Part shown: piece after piece, positions 9,614 to 18,429 of the stretch | Position numbering within the stretch: the first letter of the stretch is position 1 | Layout: every line of letters begins with the position of its first letter | Source of the DNA: Sulfidibacter corallicola | GTDB lineage: Bacteria > Acidobacteriota > Holophagae > Acanthopleuribacterales > Acanthopleuribacteraceae | Assembly: GCF_017498545.1 (NCBI RefSeq) | Contig: NZ_CP071793.1 | Coordinates: 9,356,256-9,420,255, forward strand | Reading direction: 5' to 3' | Length of the DNA: 64,000 nucleotides | The notes under the pieces: generated by a model | What the model was told of the DNA's origin: nothing | Seen by the model: only the letters and a program-made list of their open reading frames with translations | The model's database searches: none | Made by a program: the position numbers and the translations under genes

Positions 9614-9828
9614 CAGGCCCTCAACCCTGGAAACATCCTGGACAATAGTTCGACCCGACAACCGACCCATCACGAGATCCGGAGACTGCTCGCGGCGAAA
9701 ATTCGCAAGAATCGACGGCCAAAGGTCGATTTTCTCGGGTTCCGAGTTACAATAGGCCCCTTATTCGAATCGCCGACCCGGAATCGACGTGATCCACAGG
9801 CTCCGGGTGGGTTAGCAAGGAGCCCAGT

Positions 9829-10440
9829 TTGTCGAACAAGAACGATACGGAACGTCGCGAGGCCAGTCAGCAAGACGTTCGCGAAGCCGTGAAAACGATC
9901 CTGACCTACATCGGCGAAAACCCGGACCGCGAGGGTTTGCTGGAAACGCCCGATCGCATTTTGCGGAGTTTCGAAGATTTGTACAGCGGATACGCCATCA
10001 AACCGGAATCCGTACTCAAGACCTTCAAGGACGGCAGCGAGGAGGTCGACGAAATGATCCTCCAACGCAACATCCCCTTTTTCTCCATGTGTGAGCACCA
10101 TATGCTGCCATTTTTCGGAGTCGCGCACGTGGCCTACGTTCCGGAATCACGGATTGTGGGCCTTTCCAAACTGGCTCGATTGGTGGAGGTTTTCGCTCGT
10201 CGCCTCCAGGTGCAGGAGCGCATGACGACCCAAATTACCGGTTCCCTGATGCGAACCCTCAGCCCACGCGGCGCCGCCTGTGTCATTCAGGCTTCCCATT
10301 TGTGCATGTTTCAGCGGGGCATCAAAAAGCACCATAGCGATACCATCACTAGTTCGCTGAAAGGCTGCTTCCGCAATGCGGAGACGCGCGCCGAATTCCT
10401 GGAACTCATCAAACTGGACGGCATTCACACGATCATCTGA
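9829..10440 (+). CDS. folE: GTP cyclohydrolase I
   Basis: A 203-residue GTP cyclohydrolase I (type IA), which converts GTP to 7,8-dihydroneopterin triphosphate, the first step of tetrahydrofolate synthesis. Zinc ligands are visible as Cys88 and His91 in the CEHHMLPFFG motif and Cys159 in the SHLCMFQRG motif. The conserved KLARLVEVFARRLQVQERMT segment spans about 114-133. Length and motif spacing fit the family. The start is TTG at 9829, chosen because AAGGAG lies at 9817-9822. No other folate gene is adjacent. Confidence 0.95.
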   Translation: MSNKNDTERREASQQDVREAVKTILTYIGENPDREGLLETPDRILRSFEDLYSGYAIKPESVLKTFKDGSEEVDEMILQRNIPFFSMCEHHMLPFFGVAHVAYVPESRIVGLSKLARLVEVFARRLQVQERMTTQITGSLMRTLSPRGAACVIQASHLCMFQRGIKKHHSDTITSSLKGCFRNAETRAEFLELIKLDGIHTII

Positions 10441-11145
10441 TCCAAAAGAAACCTGGAACCCAGTCATCCGGGTCGCGCCGCGTGGCGGCCCGGAGCGGGA
10501 CCGGTTTCAGTCGATGCCGGCCATGAACCGTCCCATGTAAGACCCGAAGATAAAGGTAAAAAACCCAACAGGCGAGAATTACGCACATGTCGCCAAATAT
10601 GTCTGCCCGACTCCCTCGGCGGGTCCGACACATACTTCGGCGACCCCCCTCCGCGAATGCGGGCCTTCCAAGGCGATTCGCTTTGATTCGTTTCTCTCTC
10701 GAGACCCTGCCTTGGCCCGAGCAGTGACGCGGCGTTGAACTTCCACAGCCACATCCGATCGGGATCGACGAACTGCCTTTGGGTTCAGGGCGAGATCCTC
10801 CCGATTCGATGCTTTCACAAGGCGCCCGACCCCCTCGATCGCCGTCGCCAAGGTGGACAGAGCCTGCTTCGATCGCCAATTCCCGCTAAACCGGACCGCT
10901 GGGCACAGGGGTTCATCGAGACAACGAGCCCACACCCGAATGGTTCCCCCAAAACAGTCTGAACATGGCATACTGGCGCTACCCATTCCAACACTCGGTC
11001 ATCAAGCGGCGCCGGCTCCGGGATCTTTTCGCATGGCGTCGGGAATCGCGACGCCCGCTTCGGCGTTGCCCCATGAAACCTGCCCGCAACCGGAAACGAC
11101 GCTATCTCCATTTCGGGAAGTACGCGATCGAAGAGGGATTCTCTC
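10441..11145. other. Spacer, nothing recognised
   Basis: About 700 bases between folE and the antiporter. Several overlapping open frames exist on both strands, but none has plausible composition plus a ribosome binding site, and no member of the four repeat families is evident. It may hold the antiporter promoter or decayed sequence. Confidence 0.45.
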
Positions 11146-12405
11146 ATGGAACACCTTTCCTTTTTTGCCGTTGCCTTGTTCATTCTGGCCTTCGGAGCCA
11201 TTTCCCGACGGATTGAAACCACGGCCATCACGCCGCCCATGTTGTTCGTGCTCTTCGGCTATTTGATCGGGCCGGGCGCCTTGAACCTGATCCACATGGA
11301 GAAGGATCACCACTTGATCCACCTCCTGGCCGAATTGACTCTCGTCCTGGTCCTGTTCACCGATGCGTCGCGCATCGATGTGACCCGGCTGCGGAAGGAA
11401 CACGACATTCCCGTTCGCATGCTCGCGCTGGGCCTACCGATGTGCATGCTGTTCGGCGCCCTGGTGGCCCTGCCACTCTTCCCCGAACTGGACTTCTGGA
11501 ACGCGATGGTGCTTGCGATCGTCCTCGCGCCGACCGATGCGGCGCTCGGCCAGGCGGTGGTCAGCAGCGAACGGGTGCCGATCCGGATCCGCCAGGCCCT
11601 GAATGTGGAAAGTGGCCTGAACGACGGCTTCGCCCTTCCGGTGCTTTTGTTCTTCCTTTGCCTCGCGATGCACGTGGAAAGCGGTCACGACAACAATTTT
11701 CTCAAACTCGCCTTCCTGCAGCTCACCCTGGGACCGATCGCCGGCATCGCGATCGGATACCTGGGCGGGAAACTGGTCGACTGGGGTCACCACAGCGGCT
11801 GGATGAGCCACGCCTTCATCGGGCTCTCGTCCCTGGGTTTGGCCCTACTTTCGTTCGCCGGGGCGGAACTGATCGGCGGCAACGGATTCATCGCCGCATT
11901 CTGCGCGGGTGCCGCCTTGGGCAACACGCTGCGCGAACCGTGCGAGGCCTTGGTCGAGTTCGGCGAAGCCGAGGGTCAGTTGCTCACCCTCTTGACCTTC
12001 CTTTTCTTCGGGGCGCTGATGGTTCCGCCGGCGCTTCCCCACATCGATCTGCAAACGGTCGTGTATGCCGTGCTCAGCCTGACCGCGATTCGCATGATCC
12101 CCACCATGATCTCACTCTGGGGGATGAAACTCAGGCCGGCGACCATCGGCTTCCTGGGCTGGTTCGGACCCCGCGGCGTCGCCTCGATCATTTACGGGTT
12201 GTTGCTATTGGAAGAAGCCGAACTCCAGCATCGCCACATGCTTTTCAATGTCACGGTCATCGTCGTTCTGGTCAGCGTCATCGCCCACGGGCTCAGCGCC
12301 TGGCCGGGCGTGCAATGGTACGGAGGCCATATCGAACAGGGCCCGCAGGCCGCGGAACACAAAACCGTCCACCACATTCCGTTCCGCCTGGGCAACAAGA
12401 AATAA
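11146..12405 (+). CDS. CPA1-family Na+(K+)/H+ antiporter
   Basis: A 419-residue polytopic inner-membrane protein with about 12 hydrophobic segments, of the monovalent cation:proton antiporter-1 (NhaP-like) family, which exchanges Na+ or K+ for protons in pH and salt homeostasis. Family signatures visible are LVLFTDASRID in the N-terminal third, APTDAALGQAVV near residue 127, and the ESGLNDG motif near 150, whose Asn-Asp pair is the likely ion-binding site. A hydrophilic tail of about 30 residues ends the protein; no regulatory TrkA or cyclic-nucleotide domain is fused. The GTP cyclohydrolase gene upstream is unrelated. Confidence 0.9.
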   Translation: MEHLSFFAVALFILAFGAISRRIETTAITPPMLFVLFGYLIGPGALNLIHMEKDHHLIHLLAELTLVLVLFTDASRIDVTRLRKEHDIPVRMLALGLPMCMLFGALVALPLFPELDFWNAMVLAIVLAPTDAALGQAVVSSERVPIRIRQALNVESGLNDGFALPVLLFFLCLAMHVESGHDNNFLKLAFLQLTLGPIAGIAIGYLGGKLVDWGHHSGWMSHAFIGLSSLGLALLSFAGAELIGGNGFIAAFCAGAALGNTLREPCEALVEFGEAEGQLLTLLTFLFFGALMVPPALPHIDLQTVVYAVLSLTAIRMIPTMISLWGMKLRPATIGFLGWFGPRGVASIIYGLLLLEEAELQHRHMLFNVTVIVVLVSVIAHGLSAWPGVQWYGGHIEQGPQAAEHKTVHHIPFRLGNKK

Positions 12406-12413
12406 GGGGTTCG

Positions 12414-12440
12414 GAAGGCGATATCGCGGCCTTCGGTTTT
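12414..12440 (+). terminator. Probable terminator after antiporter gene
   Basis: A short stem (GAAGGC and GCCTTC) with a 9 nt loop is followed by GGTTTT, starting 8 bases after the stop codon. Confidence 0.5.
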
Positions 12441-12702
12441 GGTCACCGGCATCTCGATGAAGGCCAACCCTTGGTGCGCTCGAATATCCGAGCGGGTGTC
12501 CGATATTGGAAGTGCGGTTGGGTGCAGGCTCGGGCTCGTTTATGTATTCATTATTATATGAAGCTCCGGATTACCGCCTTCGCACCATCCACTGCGAGCC
12601 CGCCTCTCTCGATATCATGACCTTCGCTGAATGTGAAAAATCCAAAGTGATTCGGTTTGGTTTCTTTTTCGGGACAGTGGGCCGGCCTCCTTTGATCCGA
12701 CC

Positions 12703-12746
12703 CAAAAAAGGGCGCGTGCCGCGATCGAAATCACGGACACGCGCCC
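12703..12746 (-). terminator. Intrinsic terminator of aminopeptidase gene
   Basis: Reading the minus strand, a 9 bp GC stem (GGGCGCGTG with CACGCGCCC) is followed directly by a run of six T. It lies 24 bases after the aminopeptidase stop codon. Confidence 0.8.
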
Positions 12747-12769
12747 ATCTGAAGGCTGGAAAAGGACGG

Positions 12770-14674
12770 TTAATTACCGGGCCGTGTGTAGGAAACCGTC
12801 AGGTCGTACACCGCGGCCGTGTAGCCGCGCACCATGACGTAGGCCTGCGTGACACCGCTCGGGACCGTATCGGTGCAGGTCTCGTTCGAGCCGTTGCGAT
12901 AGGGACGGCAATCGTAGGAACCGGTAGTCGGCGCGGCACCGAAGCGCACGTAGATGTCCGCATCGCCGTTGTCGCTGCCGGTAGGCGCGATGACGGCCGA
13001 AAACTCGGTTCCGGGCACCACGTTGAAGGGCCCGTAGTTGTCGTTGACACCACGCGCCACGCTGTTGTTGTCGAAATTCTCGGTGACCGGCTCGTCGCCG
13101 CCGGGGGGATCGCCCCCACCGCCGTCACCCTTGGTGTAGGTGACCGCGAGGTCGTAGGTCGCCGAAGTGTAGCCCCGCACCATGACGTAGGCCTCGGTCA
13201 CGCCGTTGGGCACGTTCTGGGTGCAGGTTTCGCTGGAACCGTTCAGGTACGGCCGACAATCGTAGGAGCTGGTGGTCGGGGCGCCACCGAAACGCACGTA
13301 GAGATCGGCATCGCCCGTGCCCGTGATCTGGGCGCGAAACTCGGTGCCGGCCTTGACCTGGAAGGGACCGTAGTGATCCATTTCGCTCCGTGCCAGGCTG
13401 CCGCTGAAGTTCTCCGTGACCGGATCGTCGCCACCCGGAGGATCGCCGGGACCGGACAGATCGCCCTTACCCAGCTCGGCGATGAAGGCGGCCCCCATCT
13501 TGGCGAATTTGAAGGCGTGCGAGGCATCGCCGCCGGCGTTGGCCAGGGTGTCGTTGGCGGTGTGGATACGCGAGTTATGATCGCCCATCTGCGCTTCGAA
13601 CGGCATGGAGGCCGGAAAGCCGTTGTTCGTCCAGGAGGCGTGATCGGAGCAGGCGTAACCGCAGGCATCGGTGCCCCAGGGCACGCCGACGTAGGTGTCG
13701 ATCAAGCTGGAAACGAAGTTGTTCAGTGCGGTGTTGGTGTAGTCGGTCATCAGCACGATATCGTTTTGCGAACCCTTGTAGGCCGTCATGTCCAACTGCA
13801 TGACCCCGACCACGTTCGTGTTGTTGCTGCTGAACGAACTGGCGATGGCCCCGGATCCCCGCAGACCCACTTCTTCAGCCGCGTAGGCCATGAACTTGAT
13901 GGTGCGGCGCGGCTTGAAGTCGTTCACCATCGCCGTCCGAATGATCTCCGAGATGGTCGCGATACCCGAGGCATCGTCATCCGCCCCCGGTGCCCGACCC
14001 GAGCCGCCGAATCCGGCGATCGAATCGGCATGGCCGCCCACGACCACCACTTCGTTGGGAAGATCGGAACCCTCCAGCGTGAAGATCAGGCTGGGTTGCT
14101 GCCAACTATGGCTGTAAAACTCCACCGTGACGTCGGCACGCCCGTTCGCGTAGCTCTCCCACAATTCCTTGAGCCAGTTCATGGCGTCCACACTGGTTTG
14201 GGTGGTGTAGTAGCGGGTGTGGTAGTCCGAAAGATGGATGATGGTGTCTTCGATCTTGGTCTCCTGAAGATCTTCCAACAGGGCCTGGACCACCGCGGGG
14301 TTGTCGATCGAATAGTCGGCGAACATCATGTTCATGCCGCGTTCGATTTTGGGATTGTCGAGCGCCTTCAACGCGGCTTCACGGGTCTCGTGAACGATGT
14401 AACCGCCACAGCGCTTGTGTTCGTGGTGAATGGCCTGGCTGAGTTCCATCACGTGGCGCGAGGGAATCAGGGCGACCGCCACGTCGCCGTCGGTCTTGAA
14501 CAGGTGCGTCTTGGCGTTCCAGCCTCTTTTACTCAGGGTTTCGGTCAGGGTCCCTAATTTTTCGTTACCGATAGTGATCCACACCGACCCTTCCTGGGTC
14601 GCGAGATCACCGGCAGCCAGCGGTGCCAGCAGACATAGCGCTGCCAGGCACACCGTCAACAGGTGGTTCTTCAC
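12770..14674 (-). CDS. Secreted M28 zinc aminopeptidase with two PPC domains
   Basis: A 634-residue exported metallopeptidase resembling Vibrio leucyl aminopeptidase. Signal peptide about 1-21; propeptide-like region to about 180; M28 catalytic domain about 190-385. The co-catalytic zinc ligands can be read off: His215 (GGHADS), the Asp cluster 232-234 (GADDDASG), Glu267/268 (AAEE), Asp295 and His371. The Cys338/Cys342 pair matches the family disulphide. Two near-identical PPC (bacterial pre-peptidase C-terminal) domains follow at about 414-510 and 528-632, separated by Gly/Asp/Pro linkers; such domains are usually removed or aid secretion. The start is GTG at 14674 with GAGGAGAG upstream. 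Likely role: extracellular peptide scavenging. Confidence 0.93.
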   Translation of the reverse strand: MKNHLLTVCLAALCLLAPLAAGDLATQEGSVWITIGNEKLGTLTETLSKRGWNAKTHLFKTDGDVAVALIPSRHVMELSQAIHHEHKRCGGYIVHETREAALKALDNPKIERGMNMMFADYSIDNPAVVQALLEDLQETKIEDTIIHLSDYHTRYYTTQTSVDAMNWLKELWESYANGRADVTVEFYSHSWQQPSLIFTLEGSDLPNEVVVVGGHADSIAGFGGSGRAPGADDDASGIATISEIIRTAMVNDFKPRRTIKFMAYAAEEVGLRGSGAIASSFSSNNTNVVGVMQLDMTAYKGSQNDIVLMTDYTNTALNNFVSSLIDTYVGVPWGTDACGYACSDHASWTNNGFPASMPFEAQMGDHNSRIHTANDTLANAGGDASHAFKFAKMGAAFIAELGKGDLSGPGDPPGGDDPVTENFSGSLARSEMDHYGPFQVKAGTEFRAQITGTGDADLYVRFGGAPTTSSYDCRPYLNGSSETCTQNVPNGVTEAYVMVRGYTSATYDLAVTYTKGDGGGGDPPGGDEPVTENFDNNSVARGVNDNYGPFNVVPGTEFSAVIAPTGSDNGDADIYVRFGAAPTTGSYDCRPYRNGSNETCTDTVPSGVTQAYVMVRGYTAAVYDLTVSYTRPGN

Positions 14675-15375
14675 GTTGTTCTCTCCTCATTAGAAAACGA
14701 AATGTGACATCGAGAAATGGAAGGACACACGAATCGGCCCACGGCACGTCACGACTTCCCCTCCACCATCCCGCGAAGCCAAAAAAACGACAAAATGAAA
14801 TGATGAACGTGCGGTGCGGGAGAACGAGGAAAAGCCGGCAACCAAACCCAGCGGGGAAAAGCAGCGACCAAGAACCAGATTCGAGAATGTAAGCACGTTA
14901 GCATAAAAGAAAACATCGTGAAAAAAATTTGTAAAATAGTTTTACATTAATCACGAAATGCCAATGATTATTAGGTCGTGCACGCCGCGAAGAAAGGTTC
15001 CAATTGAGGAGCGTTTCCCAAATAGAGACAACGGCGGATGGACATCGCGAAAACACCGATGGATAACCACCCGAATCAGTCGTCAAATTCACGCATTTCA
15101 AACCCTACCATCTCAACAAAAACCTGTCTTCCCAAGGGATTGTCGTAATTCGTCTCGCATTTAAAAACAAATTGAGATGAAAGGGTTGCGTCTATGCCAA
15201 AGTGCGGCTATGGTAGGTGCTGAAAACGGTGTCGTAAAGATTTTTAGACAACTTTCAAAGTCTCGAATTGGCTTGAAACACTAGGACTGCGACGCACATC
15301 GAAGGTAACCCATTCGGTTCGTCGCGCGCTGAGAGACGGCACCTGCAGGTTTCGCTTGATGAGGGTTTTGAGGCA
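14675..15375. other. AT-richer spacer with a palindrome, no gene seen
   Basis: About 700 bases between divergent genes. The portion 14900-14990 is noticeably AT-rich and contains the palindrome listed at 14930. No repeat family member is seen and no frame looks coding. Confidence 0.5.
14930..14946. promoter_or_regulatory. Perfect AT-rich palindrome, possible operator
   Basis: TGTAAAA, three bases, TTTTACA: a perfect 7 bp dyad in an AT-rich island between the divergent aminopeptidase gene and the membrane protein gene. The size fits a dimeric repressor site, but the regulator is unknown and chance in AT-rich DNA is possible. Confidence 0.35.
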
Positions 15376-16260
15376 ATGTACCTAGGCGTACTGATATCAA
15401 TCTGGGTTCACTGGTTCCCACAAGCCATCAAAGATCCACTGGTCTTTTGGAAACCCATTCCCGTCGATCAATTGGAAGGTGGTCGCCTGGTCGCCACCGA
15501 TTTCAACTTTTCCATTCGCGCACCCGGCCCCAGTTGGCAATGGTTGCAGGCCGACGCCAGTGGTGGCCGTACCTTCGCCACCTTTGACACCAGCGGCACG
15601 CGCTATTGGATCAAGGCTCAGAAGAGTCCCTGCCAGGTCGATGACGAGCAAGCGCTGGAGCGTTGGCTGAAGCAACACGCCAAATCCATCGCCAATCCCC
15701 AGGCCGAGCTCGCCAATCTGGTCTACCGCAAGCAGAACCTGCCGGAAAAGAACACCTATCGGGTCGCCGTGGAGGAGATTCTGCCCAATGGCGAGCGCCA
15801 GGCGATTCACGCCTATTTCATTACGGGTCCCTATTGCTACAGCCTCTACACCCGAATGCCGACGAGCCATTCGCCGCAGAACTTCGACAACTTCGCGGCC
15901 TCGTTCCGGGAACAGGAACAGCCGATCGAATTGGCGCCACGATCCGCGATCTGGAGCCTGTTGACCCTGCTCAACCTGTGCATCGTGGCGGCAAGTACCT
16001 TCATGGGTAAGGGCATCAACGCCTTCACCGGCAAACCCACGGTCAACGGCGCCAAGATCGGCGGCCTGTTGGTCGTGCTGATCTTGGCCGGTCAGGCTCC
16101 CCAACTGTGGGATTGGATCGGTGTCCCGCTTTCCGAATTGGCGGGTGGCGACAGCCGGATCAGTACCGTCATGGCTTCGGGCCTCCTGCCGCTGACTTGG
16201 TCGTTCTACCTGTCCCGCAAGTACACCGAACGGAAGCTGCGTTTTCTGGGCCGAATTTAG
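15376..16260 (+). CDS. Membrane protein of unknown function
   Basis: A 294-residue protein I do not recognise. An N-terminal hydrophobic segment (about 1-15) is followed by a soluble region of about 170 residues. Three hydrophobic segments near residues 195-214, 225-247 and 255-275 make the C-terminal third membrane-embedded. No catalytic motif is evident. ATG at 15376 is preceded by GAGG at 15370, so spacing is tight. The soluble part, between membrane segments, could be extracytoplasmic. No operon partner: the next gene starts 300 bases on. Confidence 0.65.
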   Translation: MYLGVLISIWVHWFPQAIKDPLVFWKPIPVDQLEGGRLVATDFNFSIRAPGPSWQWLQADASGGRTFATFDTSGTRYWIKAQKSPCQVDDEQALERWLKQHAKSIANPQAELANLVYRKQNLPEKNTYRVAVEEILPNGERQAIHAYFITGPYCYSLYTRMPTSHSPQNFDNFAASFREQEQPIELAPRSAIWSLLTLLNLCIVAASTFMGKGINAFTGKPTVNGAKIGGLLVVLILAGQAPQLWDWIGVPLSELAGGDSRISTVMASGLLPLTWSFYLSRKYTERKLRFLGRI

Positions 16261-16560
16261 AAGGGCGCCCATCCAGCAATGGAAGGATGATCGCAACCCG
16301 GTTGATTTGTCGGATGGGCACGGTATCGGGCTTCAGCCCTCGGCAAGAACATTTTTTTGCAGGCATTGAACTGAAGCCGGTTATCTCGCGACCGAAACCG
16401 GATTTGCCGAGAGCGCATGACAGGGACTCCAGAATTTCATTTCGGGTTCCCAGGCCAGCCCCTGGACGCCATGAGCACCATACGCGTGGTACGCTTCGTT
16501 TCCAGGAACCGCGTCCTCGTCCGGCACGTTCCCCATACATCGCACAAGGGCGGCACACCC
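16261..16560. other. Spacer, nothing recognised
   Basis: Three hundred bases between the membrane protein and the secreted hypothetical protein. The downstream frame is open to 16417 but lacks a site. No repeat family member is seen. Confidence 0.5.
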
Positions 16561-17928
16561 ATGAGAACATCCATCGCGACAACGACGTTCCTACTCTCCT
16601 TCCTTTTCGCCAACTCTCACCTCCAAGCACAGGTTCGAGCCCACGAGCCGGTGATCCTGACGGGGGAACGACTGCCCGATTGGACCGGGGTCCCCGTGGC
16701 CGAAATGTTCCTCTTGGCCTTCGTCGATGGGGAATGGCACCAGGTGGGCTTTCAGGTGGACGAGAGAGATCCGGACGGCTCCTACACCAACCCGGACGAC
16801 GGGGCCTGGGACGCCAACGACGAACTGGTATTCCAACCGCAGGACGGCGGCCAACCGGTCATGATTTCCACCTGGCTCTCCGACCCGGATTCGTCCGGCT
16901 TCCCCCGGCAGAGAATCGACGTGGCGGACCCGGTGACCGAAAGCACCACCACGTTCTACCTCTACCGTTCCTCCTCCCTCCTCCACGACGACGTACCCGG
17001 GCACATGACCTACGACGCGGATGCGGACCTGATTCAATCGCAAGCCTACCGGGCCGGGTTCGACGACTCCCTGCTCATGATCGACGAGCTGCGACTGGGT
17101 GCACCCGACGCCGAACCGGACGACATCCTGGACCGCGAGAAGATTCGCATCCAGGGTCAGATTCTGGCGTTTCCGTTTACCCTGACCGAAGAAGATCTCG
17201 CACCGCAACAACTGCACACCATCGCAGGCAAGGTCCGCGTGATTCGCATCGTGGAGCGCGAGGTCAGTATTTTGACCACCACCATTCCGTACACCGAAAC
17301 CAAGTATTTCTATCGATCGTTCTTCGGCGCGCCACCGGCCAGTTTGACCGTGGACGCCTCGATGGGCGTCACGGGGTTTCGGCTCTCCTACGACCTGACC
17401 GCCGCCGCAGCGGATGCCTCTTTCGACAACCCCAACAATACCGCGATTCCGGTCGACGGCATGGATGACAGCGGCGTGGACACGACCCTTTCGACCGAGC
17501 AGCAGACGAACTACTGGGCCTCGGTGACCAGCCTCGACTGGTCGCTGATCACGACCGCGCGCTTCTCGGGCATCGCCGAGACGGCCACGCTGTACTACCA
17601 CGACCGCACCGACGGCAGCACCGCCGACGGCACGGTCGACACCGGCGACCAGGAATCGTACGGCGACAACGGGGTACGGCTCGAAAACCCGCTGGGCGGC
17701 GAAGCGGAGTTGATTAGTTGGTTCTACGTGGCCGAACCCGGCGCGCTGGACGGGCCCACCGCCTCCTCCTACATGCAAAACCCCTTGACCGTCGAGAACA
17801 CGAGCGAGGAAGCCGCAGCCGGACTCGGCGAACTGGTGGCGTTGTGGCTGGAAGATCACCCGGACACGGGCCTACCGGTTTCGGTTCTGGATATGGTCGA
17901 CCTGGTGTCCGGGCTCCCCGGTGGTTGA
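16561..17928 (+). CDS. Secreted protein of unknown function
   Basis: A 455-residue protein beginning with a clear Sec signal peptide (residues 1-21, ending near NSHLQAQ). I choose ATG 16561 for that reason; the frame extends upstream to 16417 without a signal. The mature part is acidic, rich in Asp, Thr and aromatic residues and predicted mostly beta. It contains Asp-rich turns such as DERDPDGSYTNPDDG near residue 68 and TDGSTADGTVDTGDQ near 355, which could bind calcium. I cannot assign it to a family. Confidence 0.7.
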   Translation: MRTSIATTTFLLSFLFANSHLQAQVRAHEPVILTGERLPDWTGVPVAEMFLLAFVDGEWHQVGFQVDERDPDGSYTNPDDGAWDANDELVFQPQDGGQPVMISTWLSDPDSSGFPRQRIDVADPVTESTTTFYLYRSSSLLHDDVPGHMTYDADADLIQSQAYRAGFDDSLLMIDELRLGAPDAEPDDILDREKIRIQGQILAFPFTLTEEDLAPQQLHTIAGKVRVIRIVEREVSILTTTIPYTETKYFYRSFFGAPPASLTVDASMGVTGFRLSYDLTAAAADASFDNPNNTAIPVDGMDDSGVDTTLSTEQQTNYWASVTSLDWSLITTARFSGIAETATLYYHDRTDGSTADGTVDTGDQESYGDNGVRLENPLGGEAELISWFYVAEPGALDGPTASSYMQNPLTVENTSEEAAAGLGELVALWLEDHPDTGLPVSVLDMVDLVSGLPGG

Positions 17929-18429
17929 GTTCTCGGAGTTGCGGAGGATACGGCCCTTCTGCTTTTTTTCACCACGGAGTCCACGGAGAACACAAAGAGA
18001 GAAATCCGGCTTATGGCGAACACCGGCCCTTCATCCCGACCATTCTTTCTACCCGAAAAATAGTTCTCTGAATAGCAAACCCGAACCGATGTCGCCCCTA
18101 ATCCATTCGAAACCAGTGCGTTACTACACAGCATGCCTCTTTCTCATGAGAGCCGAACGGGGCGAGCCTCCAATTTCGATAAATCCGGTTTCATCTCCAG
18201 GTCTTCCGCGGCCTCCATGGTAAAATAAACCTATTCCCCCAAATAATCCTGCGAGGATAGGCTCCCCCTCTCAGCAAATACAGAATTAAGGTGTCATCCT
18301 TTTTTTACCGATCAGCCCGACGAAAAGCCACCGCCTTGATTCTCGCTGACTTCTCGTTTAAAGCTCTCTCCAAACTACCAACAAGTCGGAACCACTGATC
18401 CGATGCCGGCACATCGAAGGGACCTACCG
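17929..18429. other. Spacer with a CACCACGGAGTCCACGGAG-type repeat
   Basis: Around 17968-18003 the sequence TTCACCACGGAGTCCACGG followed by AGAACACAAAGAG is a short dispersed motif common in many bacterial genomes. It appears once in this window. The remainder is not coding as far as I can see. Confidence 0.5.

Larger units (their letters stand above)
12406..12769. other. Convergent spacer
   Basis: This gap lies between the plus-strand antiporter and the minus-strand aminopeptidase and carries a terminator for each. Nothing else is recognised. Confidence 0.55.

Noticed and set aside
12506..14557. 683-residue plus-strand open frame
   Set aside because: It is antisense to the M28 aminopeptidase, whose catalytic residues are all present on the other strand.
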